Positions 21,791 to 33,499 of a stretch of 64,000 nucleotides of DNA are shown here, piece by piece. The stretch comes from Dryas octopetala. Its lineage: Eukaryota; Streptophyta; Magnoliopsida; Rosales; Rosaceae. The stretch is from the NCBI GenBank assembly GCA_963921425.1, contig OY992840.1, positions 9,798,501-9,862,500 of the forward strand, written 5' to 3'. Made by a program: the position numbers and the translations under genes. Within the stretch, counting starts at the first letter, position 1. Each line of letters begins with the position of its first letter. The notes under the pieces were generated by a model. The model worked only from the letters and a program-made list of their open reading frames with translations. It was not told the DNA's origin and made no database searches.

Positions 21791-23419
21791 ATGATGTCAT
21801 CAATTGCATTAGCTGCTTCAGCAGCTCTTCTACCGTCCAATTGTGGGGTAAATCACAGGGCTAGGCTATTTCCCAGTTTCTCGAAAAGATACGGGACCAA
21901 GGAATCATTATTTGCAGGTTCTAAAAAGAAAGGATTTCGGTTCATTGTTGCTTCCAGTGCAGCCAGGAGGAATGGAGGTGTTGCGGAGATATCTGAAGCT
22001 GAAACTGCACCTCAATTTTATCCTTGGCCAGATAAGAAGAAACCAAGGGTGTGTATACTAGGTGGTGGGTTTGGAGGTCTATATACTGCGTTAAGACTAG
22101 AATCATTGGTGTGGCCTGATGGCAAGAAACCTCAGGTGCTCCTTGTCGACCAGTCTGAACACTTTGTTTTTAAGCCAATGCTGTATGAGATTCTGTCTGG
22201 AGAAGTAGATGCATGGGAGATAGCTCCTCGTTTCTCAGATTTGCTGGCAAATACAAGTGTGCTGTTTTATCAAGACAAGGCCAAATTCTTATATCCTTCT
22301 GATAAATTGGAAATGAATGGACCCATACAATCAAGTCGTGGAGGAACTGTGCTTCTTGAAAGTGGCCTCCTTGTTGAATATGACTGGCTGGTTCTTGCTT
22401 TGGGAGCTGAAGCTAAGCTTGATGTTGTACCAGGAGCAACAGAGTTCGCATTGCCATTCTCCACCCTAGAGGATGCTCGTAAGGTTGATCTTAGGTTAAG
22501 AAAATTGGAGAGGAGGAACTTCCGTAAGAAATCTCTGATTCGTGTGGCTGTCGTTGGTTGTGGTTACTCGGGAGTTGAGTTAGCTGCCACAGTATCAGAG
22601 AGACTGCAAGATAGAGGTGTAGTACAAGCAATTAATGTGCAAACCACAATCTGCCCAACTGCCCCGCCTGGCAACAGGGAAGCTGCAACTAAAGTTCTCT
22701 CATCCAGGAAAGTTCAACTTCTGTTGGGTTACGTTGTCCGCTGTATTCGTAGAGTTGTTGATATGGAAGCTTCTGAAAAGCCAACAGAGAGCATAGGAGT
22801 TCAAGGTCTTGGTGCGGAACATGATTTTCAGAGATATATCTTGGAACTTCAACCTGCTGAAAGGGGATTACAAAGTCAAACTGTGGAAGCAGATCTTATA
22901 TTATGGACTGTCGGGTCTAAATCTCTTCTGCCTAAATTGGAACCTGATGACAAGCCCCATGAGCTTCCCTTAAATTCCAGGGGACAAGTAGAAACAGATG
23001 AAACTCTTCGTGTCAATGGCCACCCACGCATATTTGCAGTTGGTGATTCTTGTGCCTTAAGAGAATCAAATGGAAGGCTTCTTCCTGCTACTGCACAGGT
23101 TGCTTTTCAGCAAGCGGACTTTGCTGGTTGGAATTTGTGGGCTGCAATCAATGGCCGTCCTCTTTTGCCATTTAGGTTTCAGAATTTAGGCGAGATGATA
23201 ACTCTGGGGAGAAATGATGCTGCTATTTCCCCAAGTTTCATTGAGGGGCTAACTTTAGAAGGTCCTATTGGCCATACTGCAAGGAAATTAGCGTACTTGA
23301 TCAGATTACCAACTGATGAGCATAGGCTTAAAGTAGGAATCAGCTGGCTCACAAAGTCTGCTATAGATTCTGTTGCATCTGTACAAAGCACCCTGACTAA
23401 GGTTCTCTCAAACTCATAG
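21791..23419 (+). CDS. NDC1: Type II NAD(P)H dehydrogenase C1, plastid/mitochondrial (alternative NAD(P)H:quinone oxidoreductase)
   Basis: 542 residues in one coding exon. A basic, Ser-rich presequence (about 1-70) precedes the first dinucleotide fold CILGGGFGGLYTA (89-100, FAD). Next come FKPMLYEILSGEVD, the second fold VAVVGCGYSGVELA (about 251-264, NAD(P)H), and RIFAVGDSC (about 413-421), the FAD-closing motif. The C-terminus reads IGHTARKLAYLIRLPTDEH. In Arabidopsis this enzyme sits in plastoglobules and mitochondria; it reduces plastoquinone-related quinones and is needed for vitamin K1 methylation. Two adjacent ATGs (21791, 21794) are possible starts. The leader carries an intron. Divergent from the EF-G locus. 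No defects seen. Confidence 0.93.
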   Translation: MMSSIALAASAALLPSNCGVNHRARLFPSFSKRYGTKESLFAGSKKKGFRFIVASSAARRNGGVAEISEAETAPQFYPWPDKKKPRVCILGGGFGGLYTALRLESLVWPDGKKPQVLLVDQSEHFVFKPMLYEILSGEVDAWEIAPRFSDLLANTSVLFYQDKAKFLYPSDKLEMNGPIQSSRGGTVLLESGLLVEYDWLVLALGAEAKLDVVPGATEFALPFSTLEDARKVDLRLRKLERRNFRKKSLIRVAVVGCGYSGVELAATVSERLQDRGVVQAINVQTTICPTAPPGNREAATKVLSSRKVQLLLGYVVRCIRRVVDMEASEKPTESIGVQGLGAEHDFQRYILELQPAERGLQSQTVEADLILWTVGSKSLLPKLEPDDKPHELPLNSRGQVETDETLRVNGHPRIFAVGDSCALRESNGRLLPATAQVAFQQADFAGWNLWAAINGRPLLPFRFQNLGEMITLGRNDAAISPSFIEGLTLEGPIGHTARKLAYLIRLPTDEHRLKVGISWLTKSAIDSVASVQSTLTKVLSNS

Positions 23420-24063
23420 ACCATTATTCGTCCATTATAAACCATGGCTGAATGGTTGTAAAGGATCTGATTGCTGGTAATATAACTATTGCAATTTATG
23501 CGTTTTATTAAAGAACAGAAGAAAAAGAAAATGTCTATATTCTCAATCAAAGATGTTCACTATGGTTAGTTCTGGAATGTTCACATTTCACAAGAGTTCA
23601 ATATTCTATCTATGTTCATTCTCATCATATGTAGAAATGCCAAGTCAATATTAGATGGGTTTATCTCCATTTATTGACATGCAAATGTCATTGTTTCTTC
23701 TTATTTGCACGCAAAATCCATATATCCATGCGTCATATCATCCAATTATGGTCTCAACTGACCCTCAAAGTAAGCTTTTCTTTGATGTTCTTTGGTCCAG
23801 GGTTTTCGTTTATAATTTTCCATTTGATATAAATAAATAAAAAATTGACCCACAAAATAATTACAGCTTGATATTCATCTATGTGTAGTATATATATTTT
23901 ACAACTTCCCAAGGGAGCCATCTCCTTTAGGATAACACTCACTGACACACATGTAAGCATCTCACAATTCTAGCAGTTTTTATATCAAATGACTTTGTTT
24001 TCCCTAAGGTTTTTACATGGACAGGCAATTTCCCTTGTACCTTTCCCAAGAACCATACAGAAT

Positions 24064-24678
24064 CTAAGGCAAGGCAGCTTTAGCTGAGGCATAGCTGTTG
24101 ATGAGTGCCAAGGCATTGCTTGTCAGATGCGCCACTTTCACTATGTTCCTGCGGACAATAGTCTCCACATTGCCCTTCATATGTTGCTCATCAAATCCAT
24201 CCATGCAGGTGTCCTCATCAGTTAATGCAGCACTAACCCATGTTTGAATATCACTCATTTGAAGCTCAAAGTTTGAGCCTCTACCCACATGACCCAATTC
24301 ATCTATGGACTTTTTGAGCTCATCAACAGCATCACCAACCTCCTCCACACAGTCAAGCATTGCTGCAGTCTCTCGGGGCTTCAAGCCATGGATTTTCGAC
24401 AACCTCTTCATTGTCACATAGGTTTCTTGGGTGGCTGCAAGGGTCACATTGAGGGCGGTATCAGCTAGAACTTTTGGGTTGGTCTTGATTTTGCCTGCAT
24501 AGATTGAGAGGGAGTTGTAGCACAATCTTGGATAGATTGTGACACTGCATGATGTTCTTATGTACTCAGTGTTTGTTTTGTTAGAAAATGTTGTAGTGGC
24601 TGCAGTGCAGTGGCTTATGTGGTTAAGTAATTGGAGAATGAGCAGAGCCAAGAGTGCAGGCATAAGATAACCTTCCAT
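24064..24678 (-). CDS. Pectin methylesterase/invertase inhibitor domain protein (21-kDa protein type)
   Basis: 204 residues in a single exon. A secretory signal peptide (about 1-26) leads to a four-helix PMEI domain with the four expected cysteines: Cys44 and Cys53 (hairpin disulphide, YIRTSCSVTIYPRLC), Cys110 (LDCVEEVGD) and Cys158 (TDEDTCMDGF). Such proteins act in the apoplast, blocking pectin methylesterase or acid invertase; which one cannot be read from sequence. A TATA box (CTATATATTTAG) lies about 40 bp upstream of the ATG. It is a tandem paralogue of the gene at 28377. Confidence 0.93.
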   Translation of the reverse strand: MEGYLMPALLALLILQLLNHISHCTAATTTFSNKTNTEYIRTSCSVTIYPRLCYNSLSIYAGKIKTNPKVLADTALNVTLAATQETYVTMKRLSKIHGLKPRETAAMLDCVEEVGDAVDELKKSIDELGHVGRGSNFELQMSDIQTWVSAALTDEDTCMDGFDEQHMKGNVETIVRRNIVKVAHLTSNALALINSYASAKAALP

Positions 24679-24729
24679 CTCTCAGAGGTTGGATTTGTAG
24701 AGGAAAAGGGTCCCCTAAATATATAGAGA

Positions 24730-27700
24730 AAGCTAAAGCTTGTGGGTTCCCACTAATTGGGACGAAAAGCTTCAGATATTTAATGGATTATTTTGAAATT
24801 TTCTCAGCCATCTAGTTCAGAATATATTCCCATTTGTTCTCAGCCATAACTCAATCATTAATTAACTTAGTCCTCTAAGTGAGCCTCCATGTTTGGAAAA
24901 ATAGATTAAATTCTGAGACCAAACATAAAAATCATTATTAAATAGCAACAGTAAGTGAAATAAGACAAATAAATTTTAGCATAATAGAATCGTGCACGGT
25001 AGCAGTTGAGGCTTGAATGCGACCCATACCAATTGCCCAACATGCTTTCTCTTCCATCTCTGTTGGATATAAGACTTAAATTGATTGATGGGTTGTGTTG
25101 TGTTTCCCTTAACTTGGATACAAAAAAAATGGGGCACATGTGTTTATTGTCATTATTAATGAGAATAATTCATGCTCTTGATTACACTTGAATATGCAAG
25201 TTACATTTCTTGTTATCCACTTGTCTACGGTGCTTAAAAATTCCATGTGACAAGCAAGAGATGATAGAGATCAGAATGAATTGGCCAATTGGGTATAAAT
25301 TGGACACCACCTGAAAATTTTATAGTTGCAAGAATTCTGATACTGCTGAAATGAGACACCATGTAACATCTTTTTCATGTGGTATTGACCTTAATTTGGA
25401 GCCTCGTAGGAAAAGGAAAAGGAGCCTGCTACATTGGTCTATCCTAATGTGACACATGCTGTTTTTTCTTTTCTTTTCTTTTTTGGCCATGATGCTGCTT
25501 TTTCTTTTCAGTTTACCCTTTTAGCACCACCAAACCTTAAAGAAAAGATAGAATTTGATCGATCCTTGGCCTGACGACATATGACTTTATCTGAACCAGC
25601 AGATTTTTATATGCACTACCATTGATGTCGGTTCATACTGTTCAGCTGCTACATTTGCTTCTCCATAAAAAAATTGGACATGCACATTATCCAAGTAGGT
25701 TTCTGTATATATCTAAGACCTCAGAGAAAGCTTTTTAATTAGCTTGATATACATTTTGGGCAACTCCCTAAATTTAAGTTTTGAGGTCTGCTGGAGCTAA
25801 ACATGGTATTAGAGCTCTACTTGTAGGTGAGAAGCATACACAGAACTCATTTCAGACATTTTTACTTGAATAAGTTAACCAGTTTTTAGAAATTCATCTT
25901 TTGATAATTAAAAAACCGTTTTATTGATTTAGGATTCTTACTATAGAGCCAAGTATTGAATATTTATTTCTATTAAGTAAAGAAACTCAATGAGTCGTAT
26001 TTATCCCCTTATTAAATATTTTTAAACTCAAATGTGAGACTAGTGATCAACACTCCTTTTTTAAAAATCTTTTAAACGATTATATAAAAGAACAAAGGAT
26101 AGACGATCATAGAATTCTTATGAAGAGGCCTGCTCAGCAAATATCTATGGCACTATTAGACATTTCAACCAATCAATTTAGGACTAAGATTTAACAGTCA
26201 TTCAGTCAACACAAAGTAGTATAACAGTGAAGGTGAGGCAGATAAGGGTGTCATTACTGATCTCTCATGCTTCCTTTTACCTTTAAATTGTTTATTCCAA
26301 TTAAGGACATCTGATAAGAAGCTACCTCTTTTCCTTTTGGACACACAAACACACATATATTAATTGCATATGTGACCTCCATGGCATAGTGTCTGTCTAC
26401 TCCCAAGTTTACAGCACATGGTCCACAAATTACTTTTATGGGGATTGAGAATGTCACCATCCCCCTTAATGATTCAGCATTCATGCATATATGTAATTAG
26501 TAAGTGCCTGCCCACCATGTATATGGAACTTTCTGTTTTGCCCTCTTCTTAACTAGCTTGATTACTGAAGTTAATTAATTTTAATTAACACCTAATTTGG
26601 TACTTTGATACCATATATTTCAAGCACACATCTAGTGAGAAACATCTTTGCTGCTTCCAGAATGTGTTTCAAAGATAAGCTTTAGAATATTTTCTTTGTT
26701 TATATAAGATGCCATATCTCATCAAAGGCTCTAAAAGATAAGGCACCCAGATTTTATAATTTATATTTCTGCATCTTTTTTTTGATTGCATTGCATTGAT
26801 GACGTGTAAAATCAACTAACACTTGATTTGGTCGTTTGCCTGTAAAGGAAGTCCAAAAGTCGTGAATAAAAAAATGACAATAATAAACTAATAATCACAT
26901 TGAAAATAAAACTTTTCTTTAACCATATCCAATTTTTAGTTCATCTAGCCCGCAAATTGCGGAAAAACTTTCCCATGGTCTGATTGGCACCATGAATTTG
27001 TGCATGTACTAGTTATATACAACATCTCTTTCACAATATGAACATGAAATTTATCTCACAATATGTTTATAAACTCATCATGTAAAACTAATTACATAAG
27101 ATTCACATGTATATTGTAAGAACAGATTATATAGAATTGGGCAATAAACTGACAAGAAGATTCTAAAAAATATTATAAACACATACTTTATAGAAAGCTA
27201 AATTTGTGTATCAGATTTTATAGTAAGCTAAATGAGTGAAATGTTCATCTAAATGAACATAAATTTGGGTTATGATCGTGTAAATGAATGAAATGATAAA
27301 CATAATTCTAGTGCCTCATCATCTGCCTGGCAGACTCTAATTATCACAAAGACATTGATGAAGATTGTCGTGCAGTGATAAGGCACTAGAATATTTCTAT
27401 CATGAAATGCTTTTATAAAGAAATTCTAGAAAATTGTATGCTAATTCTGTGTATTAGATATTGATCACCCAATAAACTGACAAGAATATTATCAGAAGTT
27501 ACAAGTCTAACTACTCTTCAACACATCAGAAAAATATGGATTTTTCTTTTTCTCTGCAAGTGAAGATTTTAATATCGTTAGATAGACAAGCAGCAACTAG
27601 TATACATCATTGCAACAAAAGGGTACCCTAACTTCAAAGAAAACCCTCAACAAAACGTACACCAGCTTTTACAAAGTTCTTTAAGGGCATCTTCTGTGAC

Positions 27701-28376
27701 ATAGCCACCCTCCTATTCTTTATGGGCATTTAGTTATTTAGTTATTTAATTTTCCTTTCTTCTAAGTTCTTGAACAACGTTGATTGTTTTCTATTGCAAT
27801 GTAATTTTCTTTTTCCTGATGCAGGAAATTGATAAGGTGATGCATCAAGATTCAATTATTATAAATCTCAGTGGTCACTGTCAGTTCATATCGAACACAA
27901 AATATGTTGAAAACGTTTTTCATTCATACTGCCAAACTTACAAGAAAAAGCAAATTGGAAAGGTCAATCAGGTGGATTAAACAAAAGCACCCAACACCAT
28001 GGTTGAGATGCTCTTTGCAATTCATTATATAGTAACTCAATTAGGCTACAATGTTCAACTTTTTGTTCCTTTTAGTTTCTATCATTCTCTTTATGTAAAC
28101 CAAAAGGGCAATCCAGATGGGGGGGATGCTCTTCCATTTTGAGTGAGACAGTTCCCATTGATGACTGATTATAATTTGACAGCAACAAACAGAGGCTGTA
28201 TATTACACAAGACAAAACAAAAGCTTGGCACAATACTTACTTAAGAGATTGTCATTTTACACATCAACTAGCAAGCATAAGACTAACACAAAATCTAGGC
28301 CAGCAGGCACTAATTAACCTTACTAATACCATGCCACATTTACATACAACCACCAGCTCTCTTTGTATCATCAGAT
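24730..28376. other. Intergenic region between the two PMEI genes
   Basis: AT-rich. No ORF with recognisable similarity; those near 25006, 26254 and 27780 look like chance. A strong short hairpin sits at 27305-27392. The second inhibitor's 3' untranslated region occupies the last few hundred bases. Confidence 0.55.
27305..27392. other. 88-nt near-perfect hairpin
   Basis: ATTCTAGTGCCTCATCAT and downstream bases (27305-27332) pair with 27366-27392, whose reverse complement starts ATTCTAGTGCCTTATCA. About 20 of 26 bases pair, with one bulge, across a loop of some 33 nt. It could be a tiny MITE (no target duplication seen) or a precursor-like hairpin. It matches no microRNA I recall. Confidence 0.45.
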
Positions 28377-28997
28377 CTAAGGCTCTTTGGCTGCTGTGGC
28401 CGCCCGGTGTCTTGCAGCAAAGCGATTAACCAGGGCTAGTGCATTGCTGGTGACCTGAGCCACATTCATGACCCTTCTTCTTATAGCAGTCTTTATAGTT
28501 CCATCCATAACACGACCAGAGAACCCATCAAGACAAGTGTTCTCATCAGTGAGTGCAGCACTCACCCAAGTCTGCACATTGCTCATGTGCCACATGAACT
28601 CCTGACCAACTGCTCGACCCACATGGCCTAATTCCCTAACCGATTGGCCAAGCCGGTCCACGCCATCACCCATGTTCTCTATGCAGTCTTTCACAGCCCT
28701 GTACTCCCTAGGCCTAATCCCCTTAACTTTGGTCATCTTGGCTACAAAAGATGTAGCTGAGCGCACCCTGGCTAGGCTCACTGTCAAGGCAGTTTGAGCT
28801 AGTTGTCGTTCACTTTGTCGAATGGCACTTGCATAACCTGCAAGGCATTGAACACACAGTGCAGGATAGCGAGTGGCCCTGCATGATGCTTTGATGAAAT
28901 CTGTGGGGCTGGAGTGTCTGGCAGTGGTGGACTCGGCTATGTCAAACATGTAAAGAACATGGAAGAGAAGTACTACAGAAAGGCCAAGTCTTGCCAT
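28377..28997 (-). CDS. Pectin methylesterase/invertase inhibitor domain protein, second tandem copy
   Basis: 206 residues, single exon. Signal peptide about 1-22; domain cysteines Cys39, Cys48, Cys105 and Cys155, plus an extra Cys51 (ALCVQC) that its neighbour lacks. It shares the blocks ELGHVGR, QTWVSAALTDE, TCLDGF and VTSNALALVN with the copy at 24064, but has a much more basic tail (RFAARHRAATAAKEP). A TATA box (CTCTATATAATTA) lies about 60 bp upstream. Same-strand tandem duplication, old enough to have diverged to roughly half identity. Confidence 0.93.
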   Translation of the reverse strand: MARLGLSVVLLFHVLYMFDIAESTTARHSSPTDFIKASCRATRYPALCVQCLAGYASAIRQSERQLAQTALTVSLARVRSATSFVAKMTKVKGIRPREYRAVKDCIENMGDGVDRLGQSVRELGHVGRAVGQEFMWHMSNVQTWVSAALTDENTCLDGFSGRVMDGTIKTAIRRRVMNVAQVTSNALALVNRFAARHRAATAAKEP

Positions 28998-29583
28998 GTC
29001 TGCAAGGAAAGGATAGAGATGGACAGGATTTGTAGGACATGAATGATATGAGAGTTAATTATATAGAGAGAACTCAGAAAAGTGGTCACATGCCTACTTT
29101 TCTTTTAGCTTCTTCTACTTCTGCTTTCCGTCTTTTTTTTTTTGTTTTTTGTTTTGTTTATCTCTTTAGTCTCTTTGCTGTTCTTTACTTTTTTCCACTC
29201 TGTTTGGTTGCAAGGAATATAAGCTCACCAGTTTTCTTCCACTTTAAATCCACATCTTCTCATTTACTGTATAGAGTAAATGTAAGCCTAACCCTTTTAA
29301 ACACCAAAGCACCCACCTACTGTACATTTTTTTTGGGTCTGATCCCACCTAATGTACTTTATTACATTGATTTGAATAGGGTTTGGGCCAGAAACATAAT
29401 CAGAGTGAGATTTGCCCAACAAGCACTGGTCTATGTCAAATGGTCTAACTAGTGGGATTTTCCTCCTAAAATATGCTTTTGTTACTTACATGAATAATAA
29501 CTAAAGTTAGTGATAACTTCCATCAATTCATGGTACTAACTAAATATAAAATTATTAATAATTAATTCAAGAGTAATAATAAC

Positions 29584-29955
29584 GAGTTAATTATACTTAC
29601 ACCCCCTGAGGTTTATCGTCTTTTCACATACACCCCCTGAGGTTTCAATAATTACACATACACCCCCTGAGGTTTGAAAACTATTGCATATAACCCCTTA
29701 CAAGAGAAAAAAATAAAGAAATAAAAAAGAAAATATTTGTATTGAGGTTGGACCTTACACTTTGAGTAATCTTATCAGGTTATTTAATCCCTTAGCATGT
29801 CTTTTTGCATAATTTTTCATAATTTTTCGTCTCACTATAGGGGGTTATATGCAACAGTTTTGAAACCTCAGGGGGTGTATGTGTAATTATTGAAACCCCA
29901 GGGGGTATATGTGAAAAGACGATAAATCTCAGGGGGTGTAAGTGTAATTAACTCC
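29584..29955. mobile_element. MULE-type MITE, 372 bp
   Basis: The ends GAGTTAATTATACTTACACC and (inverted) GGAGTTAATTACACTTACAC are flanked by AATAATAAC at 29575-29583 and 29956-29964 (9 bp). The arms repeat ACACCCCCTGAGGTTT several times. Same family as 20267-20798, but intact and shorter. Confidence 0.88.
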
Positions 29956-30014
29956 AATAATAACTATATATTAAGCAAGTTGCAGACCATGATAGGGAGA
30001 GGCCACTAAGTTAA

Positions 30015-30902
30015 TAACTATATATTAAGTTATACCAAAAACATAACCTACCTTCATCTAAAGGCACACAAAGATAAGTGATGATATATTATCATTATGC
30101 AAGTCTATGACTCGTCGTTTGAGAACAAACCCAACTAGGTCACTAATCACTGTAACTCAACCCAAACGTGCCACCTAACAGAGGCAATTAGAAATAAAAT
30201 ATACCAACGGTTGTGAAATTTGCATAATTTTATATGCAAAGATTATATCAAGATCAGCTTATTACCTATGTAATTCTTTGGACCTTTTTTTTTTTTTTTT
30301 TTTTTTCTGCAAGACTCATTTCTCCGAATGGGGACATAATTTTCCATCAATTTCCATGGGCTTTTTAGTCATTCTCGTTACTTGTTCCCCGACTGCTTTT
30401 CTCAGTCACTGTTTCTAGCTTTTGCAGCTCGTTGATTCTGTAGTTGGTTATGAAATTAGATTCATGTGCATTCCACCCAAATTTTCTACCCGAGCTTACC
30501 TAGCCAAGCAGTGACACGCATGTACTGATCCGCACTTCGTAAAAAGCCAAAAAACCACCAAAAAAAAAAAAAGGACATACATATCTCAGGCTTAAATGTC
30601 AACCGAATCCTGGCGGTTGGATTTTTGTGCAAGCAGTTCATGCAGCTAATTATAGAGGGAGGAAACTAAGGCACACTCCTCTTCCAAGTTTCAAGCACAG
30701 ACTTGATAGATTAGCCGGCATATATGTTAAAAATCAGAAAGTTATGTGCAAGACATCGAACTGCATTTTACTTTATGCCCTGTTCAAGTGCTTTCCAAAT
30801 CAGTGACCACTTTCGCAGGTCACTGGTTCTCAAGGACTCAAGGTTCAAATCCATTGTTAGTTTCACATTTCTATGAATTTATCAGCAAACAACGTGAAGA
30901 GA
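30015..30902. repeat. Dispersed repeat family, copy A
   Basis: Starts near TAAGTTATACCAAAAACAT and ends at AACGTGAAGAG. It matches copy C at about 58968-59808 almost base for base, and its left 100 bases match copy B around 56105-57200. There is no long ORF, no clear inverted ends and no poly-A, so the class is unknown. A T-rich run near 30283-30306 differs in length between copies. Confidence 0.8.
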
Positions 30903-30956
30903 GTCCATTAACTTTAAGGTACTTGTAGCTCAAAAATTCACCAAAAGTACTAAATT

Positions 30957-31080
30957 TCACAAATTTAATTTTAAGGTAATATTAACTTATCAACAACTAT
31001 AAATTTAATTTTCAGGTAACATTAACTTACCCAAAACTACAAATTTAATTTTCAGGTATCATAAACCTACCCATAACTCA
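30957..31080. repeat. About 42-bp tandem repeat, three units
   Basis: Units begin AAATTTAATTTT(A/C)AGGTA near 30961, 31001 and 31041, each followed by AT-rich sequence with TTACCCA(A/T)AACT. A second short direct repeat (TTTTCAATTTTCAC) lies at about 31125-31165. Confidence 0.75.
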
Positions 31081-31099
31081 AAACAGCTTCAGCACTATG

Positions 31100-32363
31100 C
31101 AAACAAATTTAATCGTAAAAAATTTCAATTTTCACCTGCAGTTTCAGTTTTTCAATTTTCACTCGCAGTTTTAGTTATGGATAACACTCTTATTAAGTCG
31201 CAGTTTTAGTTGTCTGACACAGTTAACAAACTTAAAAAGTCGCAATTTCAGTTCATAATTTTAATATTTTTCTAGATCTTTTGACAAAAAAATAAAAAAA
31301 GTTCCAAATCTGCGAAGAAGAAGAACAAGAAGATGATGAAGAGAGAGATAAGGGGAGAGAGAGAGAAGAGGAAAGAGAAAAATAAAAAATAAAGTGGCAA
31401 TTGACCATATTTCAAAATAAGCCAACTGACACCCGCTCTTGCAATGCAATTGATAGTTATTTTATTGTTAAATAAAATTAATTGGTGCGCTAAAGATTAA
31501 ATAGGATGCATAACATGCACCATATAGTAATTAATTCTTTATTTATAGGCTTCAGGGATGACTTGAGATGAAAATCCAAATCTCCTAATTTTACATGAAA
31601 TAAGACTCCTACTATTTATCTAATACATTAAATAAATAACAAATACATTAGATAAATATAGACAACCACATAAATATTAATATTCTTCACACCTATTATA
31701 TAATTAGCGGGGATCAGCATGAGCATTTAATTTGGCACGTCTAGGCCCGCCCATGAATCGTGCTTGTAATATAGTCCAGCCCCAATCTAAAAGTACGGAC
31801 TCGGTTCAGTGAAATTGGGCCGGCCCGCCACGTCAGTCAAAGTCTGTGCTCCCCGCTCAAAAGTTTACGGTATTTGCAGTCCCACCCCGAAATTGACGTG
31901 TATTTACAATTCCTCCCACTCTCTTACTCTCTGTTTAGTGTTTAGTCTGTCTTTCACCAATGCCAAGATCGAGCAGAAGAAAGTCCGGCCCAAAGAGTCT
32001 ATAGCGCAGAGTCTTGTTCTATTAATCTCTTCAGGCCAGAGCCAGGTCAGCCTTCTTGTTCGTGCTTTTTTTCACAGGTCAATCTCTCATTCAATTAGGG
32101 TTTCTCACAATTGATTATGGGAACGTTGTTTTGGGTATGTTGTGTTTGGCTCGTTGAAGTCCTAGTTGGTTTTAGGATTCCTAATCAGTTTAGGAAACTA
32201 GAGAAAAGTGTGCACAAGTATTTCTTAGTAGCTTTAGGAAATAGTTGTCTTTAGTATTCCTAGTTGATTTAAGGTTAGATTTAGGAAAGAAAGTTCCTTT
32301 CCCTATTCTAGAACGTTTAGGCTATCATAATAAGTTAAGGAATGTAATCAGCAGCTTATATAT
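31100..32363. other. Intergenic sequence with a possible gene start near 31965
   Basis: AT-rich to about 31700. From 31740 to 32080 it is GC-richer and looks like promoter and leader. An ATG at 31963 opens only a 14-codon frame (MPRSSRRKSGPKSL, then TAG). The frame beside it reads KIEQKKVRPKES. It may be the first exon of the Lys/Glu-rich gene at 34596, but nothing links them. Confidence 0.3.
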
Positions 32364-32552
32364 ATAAGAGAAATTATTCTGTATAACCGCTATATTGACA
32401 CGTGGTATAACCAGTCTATTTGTCATAATATGAGTGGATGTTATTAATATTATACCCTACTAATATAAACACATCGTCCAATAATACCCTTACACGTTGG
32501 ATTGGTTATATCACATGGCGGTATATCAGTTATACTCTATAATTTTTCTATA
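32364..32552. mobile_element. Probable MITE, about 190 bp
   Basis: AGAAATTATTCTGTATAACC at the left pairs, at roughly 70%, with the right end near 32552 over about 50 bp. The target duplication is obscured by surrounding TATATA sequence. Confidence 0.5.
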
Positions 32553-33499
32553 TAAATAGGCTTGCTGGAATTTCTTCAGAGAATATATAAGGGACAGAAA
32601 CAAAAAAGGTCAAGAGTGATAGAGAGAAGGGAAGCTCGGGTTTTGGGGATTAGTTAGGGTTTTCAATAGGTTCTTGTAATCTCTTTCTAATCTTCATAGT
32701 GCAGCTGTGATTCTCTAAAGATCACACGGGGATGTATGCAAAGTTAGCCGAACCTCGATAACAAATCTTGTGTGTGTTTTACAGTCTTTGTTTTCTCTTA
32801 TTATTTGCATAGCATCTAAGTATAAGTCCATCAATAATCAAGATCAAAGCACTTAGGGACATAATAAACAACAGGGGTTTCTCACAATTGATTCTGGGAT
32901 CCTTGTTTTTATATAATGTATGTAATATTGTGGCGTTTTTAACTTGAATTAGATGCTGGGGAGATTGTGGGTTGATATGTCCGTTTATTAGCCTTTTTGT
33001 TTGCACTTAGTTTGGCTTATTTCTTGATATCTATTGGGATATCATAATGTTCATTGGAATTGTTTAGAAAAAAATTTTGGGTTATGAGTTAGCATAGTCT
33101 TTACACTGGAAATAGTGTTGACTTAGGGCTTTCTCACCTAAGCAATGAGTACTCGAGCACCTGATATGTTATGTGCTACCAGTCATAATTCTCGTAGTAA
33201 AAAGGGGAATAAATGTCATTATTTTCCATGTTGAGGCAATGCAAAGGCTGGATCAAGACTAGGCATAATAATGTAAATTGAATTCGATACACATAAGATT
33301 TGGGGTCCACCTTATTTCAGCTGTGGTTTGCTTCATTGGTGCAAACTTACATGAGAAAGTGATAAATAAGTGGTCCAAGATTTGATCTCAACTGCTATTT
33401 TATCTTCTTAATTGTTGTTGTTTCTCCATTCTTACATGTTACTGCTTGTCAAATGGTACTTTTCTACATGCAGTTACTCTTTTAGTTGATTGTTTAGAC

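Noticed and set aside
30820-30870. GGTTCAAATCC, like a tRNA B box, in the dispersed repeat
   Set aside because: No A box at the right distance and no cloverleaf; also present in copy C. A SINE origin is possible but unsupported.
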